From contig NC_063052.1 of the NCBI RefSeq assembly GCF_018812025.1, forward strand, positions 21,273,414-21,337,413: a stretch of 64,000 bases of DNA, read 5' to 3'. The notes below the pieces were generated by a model, which was given only the letters and a program-made list of their open reading frames with translations, had not been told where the DNA came from and searched no databases. Origin of the DNA: Megalobrama amblycephala. Its lineage: Eukaryota; Chordata; Actinopteri; Cypriniformes; Xenocyprididae. A program made the position numbers and the translations under genes. Positions 1 to 11,645 of the stretch are shown in pieces (the first letter of the stretch is position 1; every line of letters starts with the position of its first letter).

Positions 1-69
1 TCTGAGTTTTATTGCTTTATTGCAGGGTGCTTGATCTCAGTTTTTGTCTAAAACTGAAAATCAAGTCTT

Positions 70-3000
70 ACAGAACCAATAGTTTTTTTCTAAATATTAG
101 AAATGAGGTTTTTATAGGTGTATAAAATAGAACAATAACAAATAATAGATGTGAGGTATGCATACGTCCCTATAAAAGAAGACCACTGTTTTTTCCTATA
201 TATTTGAAAGTAGGTGTTTAAAGGACTCTGAAGTCAAATAATATGGAATATTTCCAAAATGCTGCAGTAAAAACAGTTTCATTTCAGGTATGCATGCTGT
301 ATGGGATGCCCCCTATAGAAACAGACCTTTGTTTTTTTTCTACTTATTTTAAATGAGGTGTTTATAGGCCTTTGAAGTCGAATAATGTGATATATCTCCA
401 AAATGCTGCAGTAAAAATGATAAATATGAGGTATGCATACTCTATGGGACGTCCCCTATAGAAACAGACCATTAGTTTTTTCTACTTATTTGAAATGAAG
501 TCTTTATAGGCCTCCACAGTTGAATAATGTGGTAAATCACCAAAATGCTGCAGTAAAATGTACTCATATGAGGTATGCATACTTCATGGGATGTCCCCTA
601 TAGAAACAGACCATTGTTTTTTTCTACTTATTTGAAATGAGGTGTTTATAGGCCTTTGAAGTCAAATAATGTGAAATATCTCCAAAATGCTGCAGTAAAA
701 TGTATTCATATGGGGTATGCATACTCTATGGGATGTCCCCTATAGAAACAAACCATTCATTTTTTCTACTTATTTGAAATGGGGTGTTTATAGGCCTTTG
801 AAGTCGAATAATGTGGCATATCTCCAAAATGCTGCAGTAAAATGTACTCATATGGGGTATGCATACTCTATGGGACGTCCCCTATAGAAACAGTTCATTG
901 TTTTTTTCTACTTATTTGAAATGAGGTGTTTATAGGCTTTGAAGTCGAATAATGTGGCATATCTCCAAAATGCTGCAGTAAAGTGTACTCATATGAGGTA
1001 TGCATACTCTATGGGACGCCCCCTATAGAAACTGACCATTATTTTTTTCTACTTATTTGAAATGAAGTCTTTATAGGCCTCCAAAGTCAAATAATGTGGC
1101 ATACCTCCAAAATGCTGCAGTAAAATGTACTCATATGAGGTATGCATACTCTATGGGATGTCCCCTATAGAAACAAACCATTAGTTTTTTCTACTTATTT
1201 GAAATGAGGTGTTTATAGGCCTTTGAAGTCAAATAATGTGGCATATCTCCGAAATGCTGCAGTAAAATGTACTGATATGGGGTATGCATACTCTATGGGA
1301 CGTCCCCTATAGAAACAGACCATATGTTTTTTCTACTTATTTGAAATGAGGTGTTTATAGACCTTTGAAGTCGAATAATGTGGCGTATCTCCAAAATGCT
1401 GCAGTAAAATGTATTCATATGAGGTATGCATACTCTATGGGATGTCCCCTATAGAAACAAACCATTCGTTTTTTCTACTTATTTGAAATGGGGTGTTTAT
1501 AGGCCTTTGAAGTCGAATAATGTGGCATATCTCCAAAATGCTGCAGTAAAGTGTACTCATATGAGGTATGCATACTCTATGGGACGCCCCCTATAGAAAC
1601 TGACCATTATTTTTTTCTACTTATTTGAAATGAAGTCTTTATAGGCCTCCAAAGTCAAATAATGTGGCATACCTCCAAAATGCTGCTGTAAAATGTACAC
1701 ATATGAGGTATGCATACTTTATGGGACGTCCCCTATAGAAACAAACCATGAGTTTTTTCTACTTATTTGAAATTAGGTGTTTATAGGCCTTTGAAGTCAA
1801 ATAATGTGGCATATCTCCGAAATGCTGCAGTAAAATGTACTCATATGAGGTATGCATACTCTATGGGATGTCCCCTATAGAAACAAACCATTAGTTTTTT
1901 CTACTTGTTTGAAATGAGGTGTTTATAGGCCTTTGAAGTCAAATAATGTGGCATATCTCCGAAATGCTGCAGTAAAATGTACTGATATGGAGTATGCATA
2001 CTCTATGGGACGTCCCCTATAGAAACAGACCATTTATTTTTTCTACTTATTTGAAATGAGGTGTTTATAGGCCTTTGAAGTCGAATAATGTGGCATATCT
2101 CCAAAATGCTGCAGTAAAATGTACTCATATGGGGTATGCATACTCTATGGGACGTCCCCTATAGAAACAGTTCATTGTTTTTTTCTACTTATTTGAAATG
2201 AGGTGTTTATGGGCCTTTGAAGTCGAATAATGTGGCACATCTCCGAAATGCTGCAGTAAAATGTACTCATATGAGGTATGCATACTCTATGGGACGCCCC
2301 CTATAGAAACTGACCATTATTTTTTCTACTTATTTGAAATGAAGTCTTTATAGGCCTTTGAAGTCAAATAATGTGGCATATCTCCGAAATGCTGCAGTAA
2401 AATGTACTCATATGAGGTATGCATACTCTATGGGATGTCCCCTATAGAAACAAACCATTAGTTTTTTCTACTTATTTGAAATGAGGTGTTTATAGGCCTT
2501 TGAAGTCAAATAATGTGGCATATCTCCGAAATGCTGCAGTAAAATGTACTGATATGGGGTATGCATACTCTATGGGACGTCCCCTATAGACACAGACCAT
2601 TTGTTTTTTCTACTTATTTGAAATGAGGTGTTTATAGGCTTTGAAGTCGAATAATGTGGCATATCTCCAAAATGCTGCAGTAAAATGTACTCATATGAGG
2701 TATGCATACTCTATGGGATGTCCCCTATAGAAACAAACCATTAGTTTTTTCTACTTATTTGAAATGAGGTGTTTATAGGCCTTTGAAGTCAAATAATGTG
2801 GCATATCTCCGAAATGCTGCAGTAAAATGTACTGATATGGGGTATGCATACTCTATGGGACGTCCCCTATAGACACAGACCATTTGTTTTTTCTACTTAT
2901 TTGAAATGAGGTGTTTATAGGCTTTGAAGTCGAATAATGTGGCATATCTCCAAAATGCTTCAGTAAAATGTACTCATTTGAGGTATGCATACTCTATGGG

Positions 3001-3348
3001 ACGCCCCCTATAGAAACTGACCATTATTTTTTTCTACTTATTTGAAATGAAGTCTTTATAGGCCTCCGAAGTCAAATAATGTGGCATACCTCCAAAATGC
3101 TGCAGTAAAATGTACTCATATGAGGTATGCATACTCTATGGGATGTCCCCTATAGAAACAAACCATTAGTTTTTTCTACTTATTTGAAATGAGGTGTTTA
3201 TAGGCCTTTGAAGTCAAATAATGTGGCATATCTCCAAAATGCTGCAGTAAAAGGGATATTATGAGGTATGCATACTGTATGGGACGTCCCCTATAGAAAC
3301 AGACCATTGGTATTTTCTACTTATTTAAAATGAGGTCTTTATAGGCCT
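70..3348. repeat. Satellite A tandem array, about 142-bp monomer, about 23 copies
   Basis: A monomer of 141-143 bp recurs about 23 times. The motif GCTGCAGTAAAA recurs at about 403, 546, 689, 831, 972, 1114, 1256 and so on to 3241. Each unit carries GTATGCATAC, a few bases on usually GGGACGTCCC (variants GGGATGTCCC and GGGACGCCCC), a T-run, and TTTATAGGCCT. The first units (about 70-300) are the most diverged, as expected at an array edge, and the last ends near 3348. The array probably starts outside or right at the window edge. No coding potential was seen. The family name is unknown to me. Confidence 0.95.
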
Positions 3349-3399
3349 AATCAGACAGTAATCCTTACGCAGTAAGACATTAACACAATTTAATTCAAG

Positions 3400-3715
3400 A
3401 GTAATTGTCATATATATATGAAAATAACAACAGAGAGATAGAAAGAAATATTAGATATTACAAAGAAAAAGGAAAGAGATATATTAGAAAAAAGAAAGAT
3501 ATAATACAAAAAAAGAAAGATATGTTAAGAGAAAGAAATAAATATTAGAAAGAAAGACATAAGAAAAAAGAAATAGATATATTAGAAAAAAGAAAGATAT
3601 AGTAAGAGAAAGAAACATTAGAAAGAAAAAAGAAAGAGATGGATATATAATCGAAAGAAAAAAGAGAGATATATTAGAAAGAAAGAAATAAAGATGTTTT
3701 ATATATTAGACTGAA
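3400..3715. repeat. Purine-rich GAAA/ATATTAGAAA low-complexity tract
   Basis: The plus strand is almost all A and G with short ATAT breaks. Irregular repeats of AGAAAGAAA, GAGATATATTAGAAA and similar strings run from just after satellite A into the (GATA)n array. No gene is visible. Confidence 0.85.
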
Positions 3716-3716
3716 T

Positions 3717-3779
<63 letters not shown>
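3716..3779. repeat. (GATA)n microsatellite
   Basis: About 15 uninterrupted copies of ATAG/GATA. Short peptides of repeated Ser-Ile-Tyr-Leu read from the opposite strand are artefacts of this repeat. Confidence 0.97.
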
Positions 3780-5511
3780 TGAGCAACGCAAGCGCTCTGA
3801 AAGCGCGTTCTCTCGCTGCTGTTCCTGAAATTACCGTATTTATAGCAATAGGCGCACACACTTTTTTTTTGGGCGGCTGGCTTGACCGTGTATTTTCAAA
3901 CTGCGGCTGGCTTGACCGCAGTGTTTCACTGCCAATGAAAAAAATCATCCTCTTCAAATGAGCAAAAATGTCTTTGGCAGAACCAGTTTCAGCAGTGGTC
4001 ACGCTGAACGGCACAGATAGGATACTACGGAGTATGTACGAGCAGTGTAATTTTTTATATGTTTGGCTGACGGTATTTTATTTTGATAATGAACAGTCTG
4101 CGATGTCAAGTTTGCAATGAATATGTTGAGTGCGCACGCGAGGCGCCGGCGCGATCACTTCAACTGTTTTCTTATACCAGCAGAAACAACTTAAATACTC
4201 CGTAATTTACAGATATGAGTAAGACATTATTCGATACTGCGAAGTTTACTTTTATACACTCACACTAAAAACAGAACATGTGCTTTTGCAAAATAAAGAT
4301 GCGCTTTTTTCCTTGAACTTGTTTGTGGAGCGCCGCGACTCACAAAAATGAATCAAACTCAGCAGTATATAGGCTACTATTGGGCACAGTTTTTTCTTTC
4401 GCTTTGTTAATCAATTAAGTCAAATATATTTTGTTTATTTATTCATTTTAGACTATGCTTTTATGAAAATGCCAACCCATTTTTTAAGTCTCGTGACACA
4501 GGGTTTGAAAACCTGTGATATAAAGAATACATATAAATTATATAATTACATTAATTATAGACATATACATTTCGATGACTATGTTTTCTGAAACTTAAGC
4601 GTGCAAGTCGCATGTTTTGCATTATGAAGGGAACTTGTGACTACAGAGAGAGCTATTTGTGTTGTTGGATATCGTTTTATTGAAATGCTGTGAGGAGACG
4701 CAGAAGAACTGATGAAATACTGGTTAAACGCGTATATGCCCATACACTGGTCTCCACATGAACGCGCTTGCGCACAAAATAACTACGAGTTTAAACATCT
4801 GATTTCTATGTCGAGGGCTGTTTGTCAGACTTTGTTGGGCCTAATACATAATGCCATGGTGTTTTACGCACAAATGGTCACTACACACCATGAGTATGCC
4901 AATGGTTTCCATCACCTTAACGCGCAGTTGAACTAACGCAAAACTCAAGATAATCTGCGTCTGCCTATTGAATTTCTTTGATTATTCTGGACAGTAAAAA
5001 CGACCATAGGCTGCTATACGGTCATTTCAGCACTAATGTGTGCACTTAGGATTTATTACGCATTTAGGAGAGTATTTCAAGAAGCTGCTTACATTAATCT
5101 TACTTTGGAAAAAAATAAATAAATGCAATCATGATTTTTCATAAATTATGTTATAATTATAGGCTTAAATACCTTGGTATCAGCTTAATGTTATCATCAA
5201 TGGTATAATTAATTCAATTCAAATTTATTTGGTTTGTCATGATTAATTTGTGTCCATAATAAGTAAAATAAAAAAAAAAATTAAAAAATCTTCTAACAAG
5301 AATAAACACATATGAACAATTATTAAATTATTAATGTATTATTAATTATTTTTAACTAGCCTATCTTGAAATTATCCAAGCAGCGTTTTGCGCTCAGATG
5401 TGACGGCGAAATTACCTAAATGTGATTACAGAATATATTTAAATTAATTATCCATCAAATTGTCATTTTCTCCTTACAGTCTTGCGAGTTAACAATAATG
5501 CCCAGTAAATT
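3780..5511. other. Unassigned spacer, no gene recognised
   Basis: About 3780-4350 is richer in CpG than the surroundings and contains a near-direct repeat of GGCTGGCTTGACCG at about 3874 and 3905. From about 4350 the sequence becomes AT-rich with no clear repeat structure. A 74-codon open frame at 4712-4936 has no recognisable family, no coding-like context and no partner exons. Part of this stretch may be an old transposon, but I see no paired termini. Confidence 0.5.
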
Positions 5512-6159
5512 CCCTAGTGAAAAAAAAGTATACTAAGTATACTTGCAGCAAGACTAATTATTAGTATATTTCAAGTGTGTTAATGATTAGTTCATTTAAA
5601 GTGTGCTATTTTGAAACAACTAATTTTGTACTAAGTATATTTAAGTTGAAATTAAGTAGTATTAAAATACAACTTTAAGTATATTTAGTATACTTATGTG
5701 TGCTAAATTGGAACAACTTCAAGTATACTTAGTACACTTTAAGTATATGTCTGTGTAGGAATTAATTACATGCTTAATTAGTGATATTAAAGTGTACTTA
5801 AGTTGGGTTATAAGTATACTTTATTTGTGTTAAAAGTATATTTTTTTGTTATAATATACGTTGTATTATAAGTATACTTTATTTCTGTTATAAGTATACT
5901 TTTATTTGTGTTATAAGTATACTTTATTTCTGTTATGAGTACACTTTGTGTTATAAGTACACTTTATTTGTGATTTAAGTACATTACAAAATAATTACGA
6001 GTGTCTTCAGAAAACACAAGCAATATACACTGAATATATTATTTTACAGGTAATAGTATATACTGTATGCTCAGTACCTTTGGCTTATTCCAAATATTAA
6101 ACATTACACACTTTGCAGTCAATAATACACTTTGTATACACTTTGTACTTTGTATAATA

Positions 6160-6236
6160 TAGTCAACATTTGAAGCGGATCAAAACCTTTAATCAGAGGT
6201 GTCCTAACTTTTTTGATCCACTTCAAATGTTGACTA
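6160..6236. repeat. 77-bp perfect-ended hairpin inside TIR element copy 1
   Basis: TAGTCAACATTTGAAG at the left pairs with CTTCAAATGTTGACTA at the right, and the stem continues through GGATCAAAA/TTTTGATCC with one mismatch. The loop is about 27 bases. The same hairpin is at 10566-10642 in the second copy, so it belongs to the element family. It may itself be a tiny fold-back MITE. Confidence 0.85.
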
Positions 6237-6978
6237 CTGTACTTTGAATTACATAATCTCACACAATATAGTTGTGCTACTATTTAAATACAGTTTAACA
6301 CATTTTCCCAAAGTTGAATGCATTTGTTTTCAAGGCCATTAAAATAAATAAAATGTAACAACATCACTAATGAAGAGACATATTTCATTGACAAATCCAA
6401 TAGTTTTTATTTAAACTTAGATTCAGCAAAACTTACCATGTTTTTCATTAAAGAAAAAAAAAAAATATTGGACCATGGTGACCCTCTATACACAAATACA
6501 AATTACACATTATATTCCATTTTCTGATGAGCTTCTCATTGTGTCTGATGGCACAATGATGACCGCTTACAGAGGCAGTGACCGCAGAGACTCGTGAAGA
6601 ACAGCATCTGTTGACAGAATATACCAAAGATATAAGACAGCATGTTCAACTCTTTATTCACGTTTACAATAGTCTGTCTAAATCCTACATTGAACCAATA
6701 CTATTTCTGAACAGTAAATGAGGATTAGCAGCAGGGAATCAGTATGGCATGTCGATATTGTTTTCGGTACATAGTCAAGCATAAAACACTTTATGAATTA
6801 ATATCGTACAGAATACGGGCCGATTTGACCAATCATATGAATGTTTTGGTGCTGCATACAAACATGTGCCATAAACCACCACACAAAAACTCAAAAAGGA
6901 GATATCAAGCCGAAATATCGCTCTCCGTTTGTTAAAGAAAATAAAATAAAGTTTGTTAACTGGTAAACTACAACTCAC

Positions 6979-7028
6979 CTCCCAATAGCAGCACTTTTCT
7001 CCGGTTCTTTCAGGATCGCGTAGGCCAT
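6979..7028 (-). pseudogene. Captured first coding exon (copy 1), 50 nt ending at a splice donor
   Basis: Seen on the minus strand: an ATG (7028-7026) opens 16 codons reading MAYAILKEPEKSAAIG plus two bases, then a strong donor, AG|GTGAGT, with GT at 6978-6977. The coding-like stretch sits inside a DNA element that is otherwise AT-rich noncoding repeat. The parent gene is not recognised. The second element copy keeps the same 50 nt and the same donor (11374-11423). The interpretation as a host exon acquired by a non-autonomous transposon (Pack-type capture) is inference; it could also be a fortuitous ORF. Confidence 0.5.
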
Positions 7029-7032
7029 TAGA

Positions 7033-7260
7033 TTAGCCGGTTGTCGTCGCCATCACGGTCAGTCTGTGATGTCACTTGATTGAACTGGTCAGAATCCCCA
7101 AGATTGAGCGATGTATTGCGCTTTCAGTGTTTTATTAAATAAATTATACATTGCGACATTACACTTCACCTGAGTGACTGAGCGAGGGTATTCAGACGAC
7201 GACCGTGACGTCAGCAGCTCTGATTGGCTGAAGGCAGTGAGCAACAAAATCTGATTGGTC
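7033..7260 (-). promoter_or_regulatory. Captured promoter/5' leader: two CCAAT boxes, CRE and a 7-codon uORF
   Basis: On the minus strand, upstream of the exon at 6979-7028, are two inverted-CCAAT elements in good context (plus-strand ATTGG at 7254-7258 and 7223-7227) and a perfect palindromic cAMP-response element TGACGTCA at 7206-7213. Between them and the ATG lies ATGGCGACGACAACCGGCTAA (7053-7033), a 7-codon upstream ORF out of frame with the main ATG. CCAAT plus CRE is typical of housekeeping RNA polymerase II promoters. No TATA box was identified. Confidence 0.5.
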
Positions 7261-7930
7261 ACAGACCAAGTTGAAGAGACATTTGAATTCCGATAAGTTT
7301 AACCACTCGACATATTTTTTTTCGCATTACTTGTGCTGCATGCTGGTGTGTTGTTTAATATATATTTGTGTGTTCGATTGTAAAATGATTCTGCCAGTGT
7401 AAACTTAATAAACATTTACACATATTTGGAAATTGTATAGGCTACACTGCATATACTAAATGGGCTTGTAATGCATTCATACTGAAATAAATAGCACAAT
7501 GAATTCCAAGGATGAAGAAATAAACTTAAAAATATAGGCTACTCAAATTTAACATTAGATACACTACAACTTCAGGATATTAAATAATGTATTTTTTAAA
7601 TATACTTTCAGTGCATTGTTACAATGATCAGTTTCAACACACTGTTAAAATATACCTCAAATATATTTTTATAAAGTGCAAATAAATACACTTTTAAAAA
7701 ATAAACTGAACTTACACTTCAAGTATATTTTTCTAAAATATATTTTTTAGAAAATATACTAAAGTACAATTATTTTAAAGTGTGTTAAAAGTTGCATTGT
7801 GAAAATATGATACTAATATACTTTTTATATATTTAATGATAGTACATTTTTTGTTAGTATATTTGCAGTGTACTATAGAAAAAGGGAATATATTTAAAAT
7901 ACAATAAAGTATACTTTTTTTTCACTAGGG

Positions 7931-8812
7931 TTACTTTGTGAACAAAGAAATCATTTTGGCATTAGGCATTAAACATGTAAAAGTTTTACCTTACAAATAG
8001 AATTTAGTTTCATTCATTTTAAAATTCGTCACCGGAGTGAATGGGAACATTATTTATTGAAAATATTTGTAAAATACAAGTGGTTCTTAAGTCAGTACTT
8101 TTTTAATGGCTTGTCAACTTTCCATTCCTCCGCTGCGTGGTTCTAGTCAGCGCTGGATTCAAGCCACCACCGGATTGTTGTCAGCGCGAAACACATTTTT
8201 GTGCACGTGAATTCTTGTCAGCGCTTGAGCGCTGGTCTATGACTTGAAAAATAATCGTTGCAGAAGAAACGATACATAGCCTAGCTTACATGTTGCGTTA
8301 AACTGGAGGATTTTAGAATATTGTAGGCAATTCTTTTGCAAGCAATTACACGTTTAATCTTGTCTTGCCTGGATCTTTGGTGTAAACTCGTGAACGCCCC
8401 CCAAGAACACCTGAGACGCCCCCCGTTTAAAAATCTTGCTTCCAACGCCCCCCGTTGTTCTCTGAACGCCCCCGTTGAGAAACACTAAACTAGACAGTCC
8501 TCGGCACAGATTCTCAGCATAGACCATAAGAACCAGACAAGTCCTCTGCATAGACCCTATGGACAGCTGTGACTCCTCCCACCATACTCTGAGATCATAT
8601 ATCCCGATCTTCAAGCAGAAGGAACTGGATGTAATATTCTGGATGATATCAATCCACAATCTGACTTGTAATGCTGCCTGAATCATAACCACTGGTTTTT
8701 TCTCCATTCTGTCACCTGATGGGGTTTGGGTTCCTTGCCATTGTCACCTCTGGCTTGCTTAATTGGGATCACTTAGTAATATTCAACAATATTAATGATT
8801 TGTCTGTACTGA
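7931..8812. other. Spacer with a hAT-like terminus; no gene
   Basis: This lies between the two TIR elements. On the minus strand, AGTGTTTCTCAACGGGGGCG (about 8487-8468) resembles a hAT-family end, and ACGCCCCC-type G/C clusters recur four times between 8396 and 8474. A small palindrome-like CAGCGCTTGAGCGCTG is near 8219-8234. The opposite hAT end and an 8-bp duplication were not found. A 117-codon open frame on the minus strand overlaps the G/C clusters and looks non-coding. Confidence 0.4.
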
Positions 8813-9444
8813 CCCTAGTGAAAAAAAAGTATACTAAGTATACTTGCAGCAAGACTAATTATTAGTATATTTCAAGTGTGTTAATGATTAGTTCATTTAA
8901 AGTGTGCTATTTTGAAACAACTAATTTTGTACTAAGTATATTTAAGTTGAAATTAAGTAGTATTAAAATACAACTTTAAGTATATTTAGTATACTTATGT
9001 GTGCTAAATTGGAACAACTTCAAGTATACTTAGTACACTTTAAGTATATGTCTGTGTAGGGACTAATTACATGCTTGATTAGTGATATTAAAGTGTACTT
9101 AATTTGTGTTATAAGTATACTTTATTTGTGTTAAAATATATTTATACGTTGTATTATAAGTATACTTTATTTCTGTTATAAGTATACTTTTATTTGTGTT
9201 ATAAATATACTTTATTTCTGTTATGAGTACACTTTGTGTTATAAGTACACTTTATTTGTGATTTAAGTACATTGCAAAATAATTACAAGTGTCTTCAGAA
9301 AACACAAGCAATATACACTGAATATATTGTTTTACAGGTAATAGTATATACTGTATGCTCAGTACCTTTGGCTTATTCCAAATATTAAACATTACACACT
9401 TTGCAGTCAATAACAATACACTTTGTTATTACTTATACTTTGTA

Positions 9445-10558
9445 CACTGTTAGCCCGGATAAGTTGAATTTACTTAAAAAATTTGAGGAAACTGGTTGCC
9501 CTAAAAAAATTAAGTAATGATTAAGTAATGTGAACTTAATAATTCGAGTTCATTTAACTTAAAATGTTTTGTAATATTAATTACTTTGTAGTTATTACAA
9601 CTAGTATATTTAAGTTCAATGTACTAAGCAAGTTAACTTGCCACCAATCAAAATTCATCCATGCCTCCCATCATGCATTGCTGCATTAATAAATTATGAG
9701 CTGAATTGTCTTAGTAATTTTCTTTATTCTCACTATTAAAATTTTGCTGTTTTTCTGTGACTTTTTAGTAGCTTGTTTTCTAATGTTCAGAGTTGATCTG
9801 TTTATCAGAACATGCTGCTTGTCACCGTCGTTGAGATTCACAGGCTGATTCTTGATGTCTGTGTGTGCCTAAAATATATATATATATAATATATTTTTTT
9901 TTAGTGATAAGGACAACTTTAAAAAAAAAAATTGTATTGTAGAAGTTGATCCTCCGCTGTAGAATCACAGTGCTGCTGTAATCAATAATGTAAATCTAAC
10001 TCAGAGATTGGGCTCTAAATGAGTTTAGTGATTCAGATGAAATAATGATTATGTGAAAACATAACCAACATCACCTGATCATCTTTTAACTTTGCTTGTC
10101 TGGTTGATTTTAATACAGTTAAAACTGCCCAAACAAAATCTAATATTAAAAAGTCAAGGGTCAAGAGCTCAACTAAAACAAACACTGACCCTCGATGATG
10201 GTAACTTAAAAATTGTGATTTTCTCCTTTGGTGAAAAACTATAAGGTAAATGTTAGGAAAAAATGTCTGTAGAACAGCCAAAACAAATGTTCCAACTGCT
10301 CATCAACAGCTCCTTGAATTCATACACACCACGACAAAATGGCGTCATTACCTGCCGCAAACCAGTGTGAAGGAGGCGTGGCCAGGAGAAAAACTTAATA
10401 ATTTAAGTGCATTTAACTTACATTTATTAACACATTCAAATACACCCACAAATTAGTAGAATATACTTATATTTTATAAGTAATGCAACCAAACTTAAAT
10501 ATTTTAAGTATATTGTAATTATATTTTTTAAGTAAATATAAAATCCGGGCTAAGAGTG
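9445..10558. mobile_element. Nested TIR element with TA target-site duplication (1114 bp)
   Basis: The left end CACTGTTAGCCCGGAT and right end ATCCGGGCTAAGAGTG are inverted repeats with one mismatch; similarity continues through a TTTACTTAAAAAAT block on each side. TA lies immediately outside both ends (9443-9444 and 10559-10560), and copy 1 of the host element lacks the insert, giving a clear empty site. TA duplication fits a Tc1/mariner-type or related transposase acting in trans. No transposase frame is present. At about 10339 an ATGGCGTCATTACC stretch opens a 19-codon frame of unknown meaning. Confidence 0.88.
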
Positions 10559-10565
10559 TATAATA

Positions 10566-10642
10566 TAGTCAACATTTGAAGCGGATCAAAACCTTTAATC
10601 AAAGTTGTCCTAACTTTTTTGATCCACTTCAAATGTTGACTA
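10566..10642. repeat. 77-bp hairpin inside TIR element copy 2
   Basis: Counterpart of the hairpin at 6160-6236, with the same arms TAGTCAACATTTGAAG and CTTCAAATGTTGACTA and small loop differences. It starts 8 bp from the right end of the nested element. Confidence 0.85.
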
Positions 10643-11373
10643 CTGTACTTTGAATTAAATAATCTCACACAATACAGTTGTGCTACCATTTAAATACAGT
10701 TTAACACATTTTCCCAAAGTTGAATGCATTTGTTTTCAAGGCCATTAAAATAAATAAAATGTAACAACATCACTAATGAAGAGACATATTTCATTGACAA
10801 ATCCAATAGTTTTTATTTAAACTTAGATTCAGCAAAAGAAAAGATTTTTCTTTCATTAAAGAAAAAAATATATATATTGGACCATGGTGACCCTCTATAC
10901 ACAAATACAAATCACACATTATATTCCATTTTCTGATGAGCTTCTCATTGTGTCTGATGGCACAATGATGATCGCAGAGACTCGTGAAGAACAGCATCTG
11001 TTGACAGAATATACCAAAGATATAAGACAGCATGTTCAACTCTTTATTCACGTTTACAATAGTCTGTCTGAATCCTACATTGAACCAATACTATTTTTGA
11101 ACAGTAATTGAGGATTGGCAGCAGGGAACTGTATCAGAATGGCATGTCGATATTGTTTTCGGTACATAGTCAAGCATAAAACACTTTATGAATTAATATC
11201 GTACAGAATACGGGCCGATTTGACCAATCATATGTATGTTTTGGTGCTGCATACAAACATGTGCCATAAACCACCACACAAAAACTCAAAAAGGAGATAT
11301 CAAGCCGAAATATCGCTCTCCGTTTGTTAAAGAAAATAAAATAAAGTTTGTTAACTGGTAGACTACAACTCAC

Positions 11374-11423
11374 CTCCCAATAGCAGCACTTTTCTCCGGT
11401 TCTTTCAGGATCGCGTAGGCCAT
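11374..11423 (-). pseudogene. Captured first coding exon (copy 2), 50 nt ending at a splice donor
   Basis: The same 16 codons as 6979-7028 follow the ATG at 11423-11421, and the donor GTGAGT follows at 11373. A candidate acceptor on the same strand, TTCTGTCAACAG, ends at 10998. If spliced there, the reading frame would continue for 25 codons to a TAA at 10921-10919, giving a 42-residue peptide. In copy 1 a 19-bp insertion in the second exon shifts that frame. The splicing and the gene's existence are inference; no family is recognised. Confidence 0.45.
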
Positions 11424-11427
11424 TAGA

Positions 11428-11645
11428 TTAGCCGGTTGTCGCCGCCATCACGGTCAGGCTGTGATGTCACTTGATTGAACTGGTCAGAATCCCCAAGATT
11501 GAGCGATGTATTGCGCTTTCAATGTTTTATTAAATAAATTATACATTGCGACATTATACTTCACCTGAGCGAGGGGATTCAGACGACGACCGTGACGTCA
11601 GCAGCTCTGATTGGCTGAAGGCAGTGAGCAACAAAATCTGATTGG
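11428..11645 (-). promoter_or_regulatory. Captured promoter/5' leader, copy 2
   Basis: The two inverted CCAAT boxes (ATTGG at 11641-11645 and 11610-11614), the CRE TGACGTCA (11593-11600) and the 7-codon upstream ORF are kept as in copy 1, with few substitutions between the copies. Confidence 0.5.

Larger units (their letters stand above)
5512..7930. mobile_element. TIR DNA element, copy 1, non-autonomous (2.4 kb)
   Basis: The left end CCCTAGTGAAAAAAAAGTA is mirrored by TACTTTTTTTTCACTAGGG at the right end. Inside each end are many imperfect AAGTATACTT/AAGTACACTT repeats, giving long AT-rich subterminal inverted structure. No transposase frame is visible. The same element recurs at 8813-12316 with high identity throughout. 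Flanks show only a possible 2-bp duplication (TT on both sides), so the superfamily is not assigned; the CCCT start recalls piggyBac, but there is no TTAA duplication. The middle holds a captured-looking promoter and exon (6979-7260, minus strand). Confidence 0.85.

Noticed and set aside
3674..4014. Short ORFs rich in Ser-Ile-Tyr-Leu
   Set aside because: They are translations of the (GATA)n microsatellite and its flanks, on both strands.
4712..4936. 74-codon ORF with ATG in non-repeat DNA
   Set aside because: No recognisable domain, no splice context and no second copy; chance open frames of this size are common here.
5512..5524. piggyBac assignment for the CCCTAGTG TIR elements
   Set aside because: Neither copy is flanked by TTAA; only 2-bp flanking matches are seen, so the superfamily is left open.
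6775..6978. 67-codon minus-strand ORF present in both TIR element copies
   Set aside because: Repeated only because the element is repeated; it lies within the inferred intron, and its conservation is explained by copying.
8396..8485. Possible G-quadruplex from four G5-6 runs on the minus strand
   Set aside because: Loops of about 15-23 bases are too long for a convincing quadruplex; the runs look like repeats of a transposon end.
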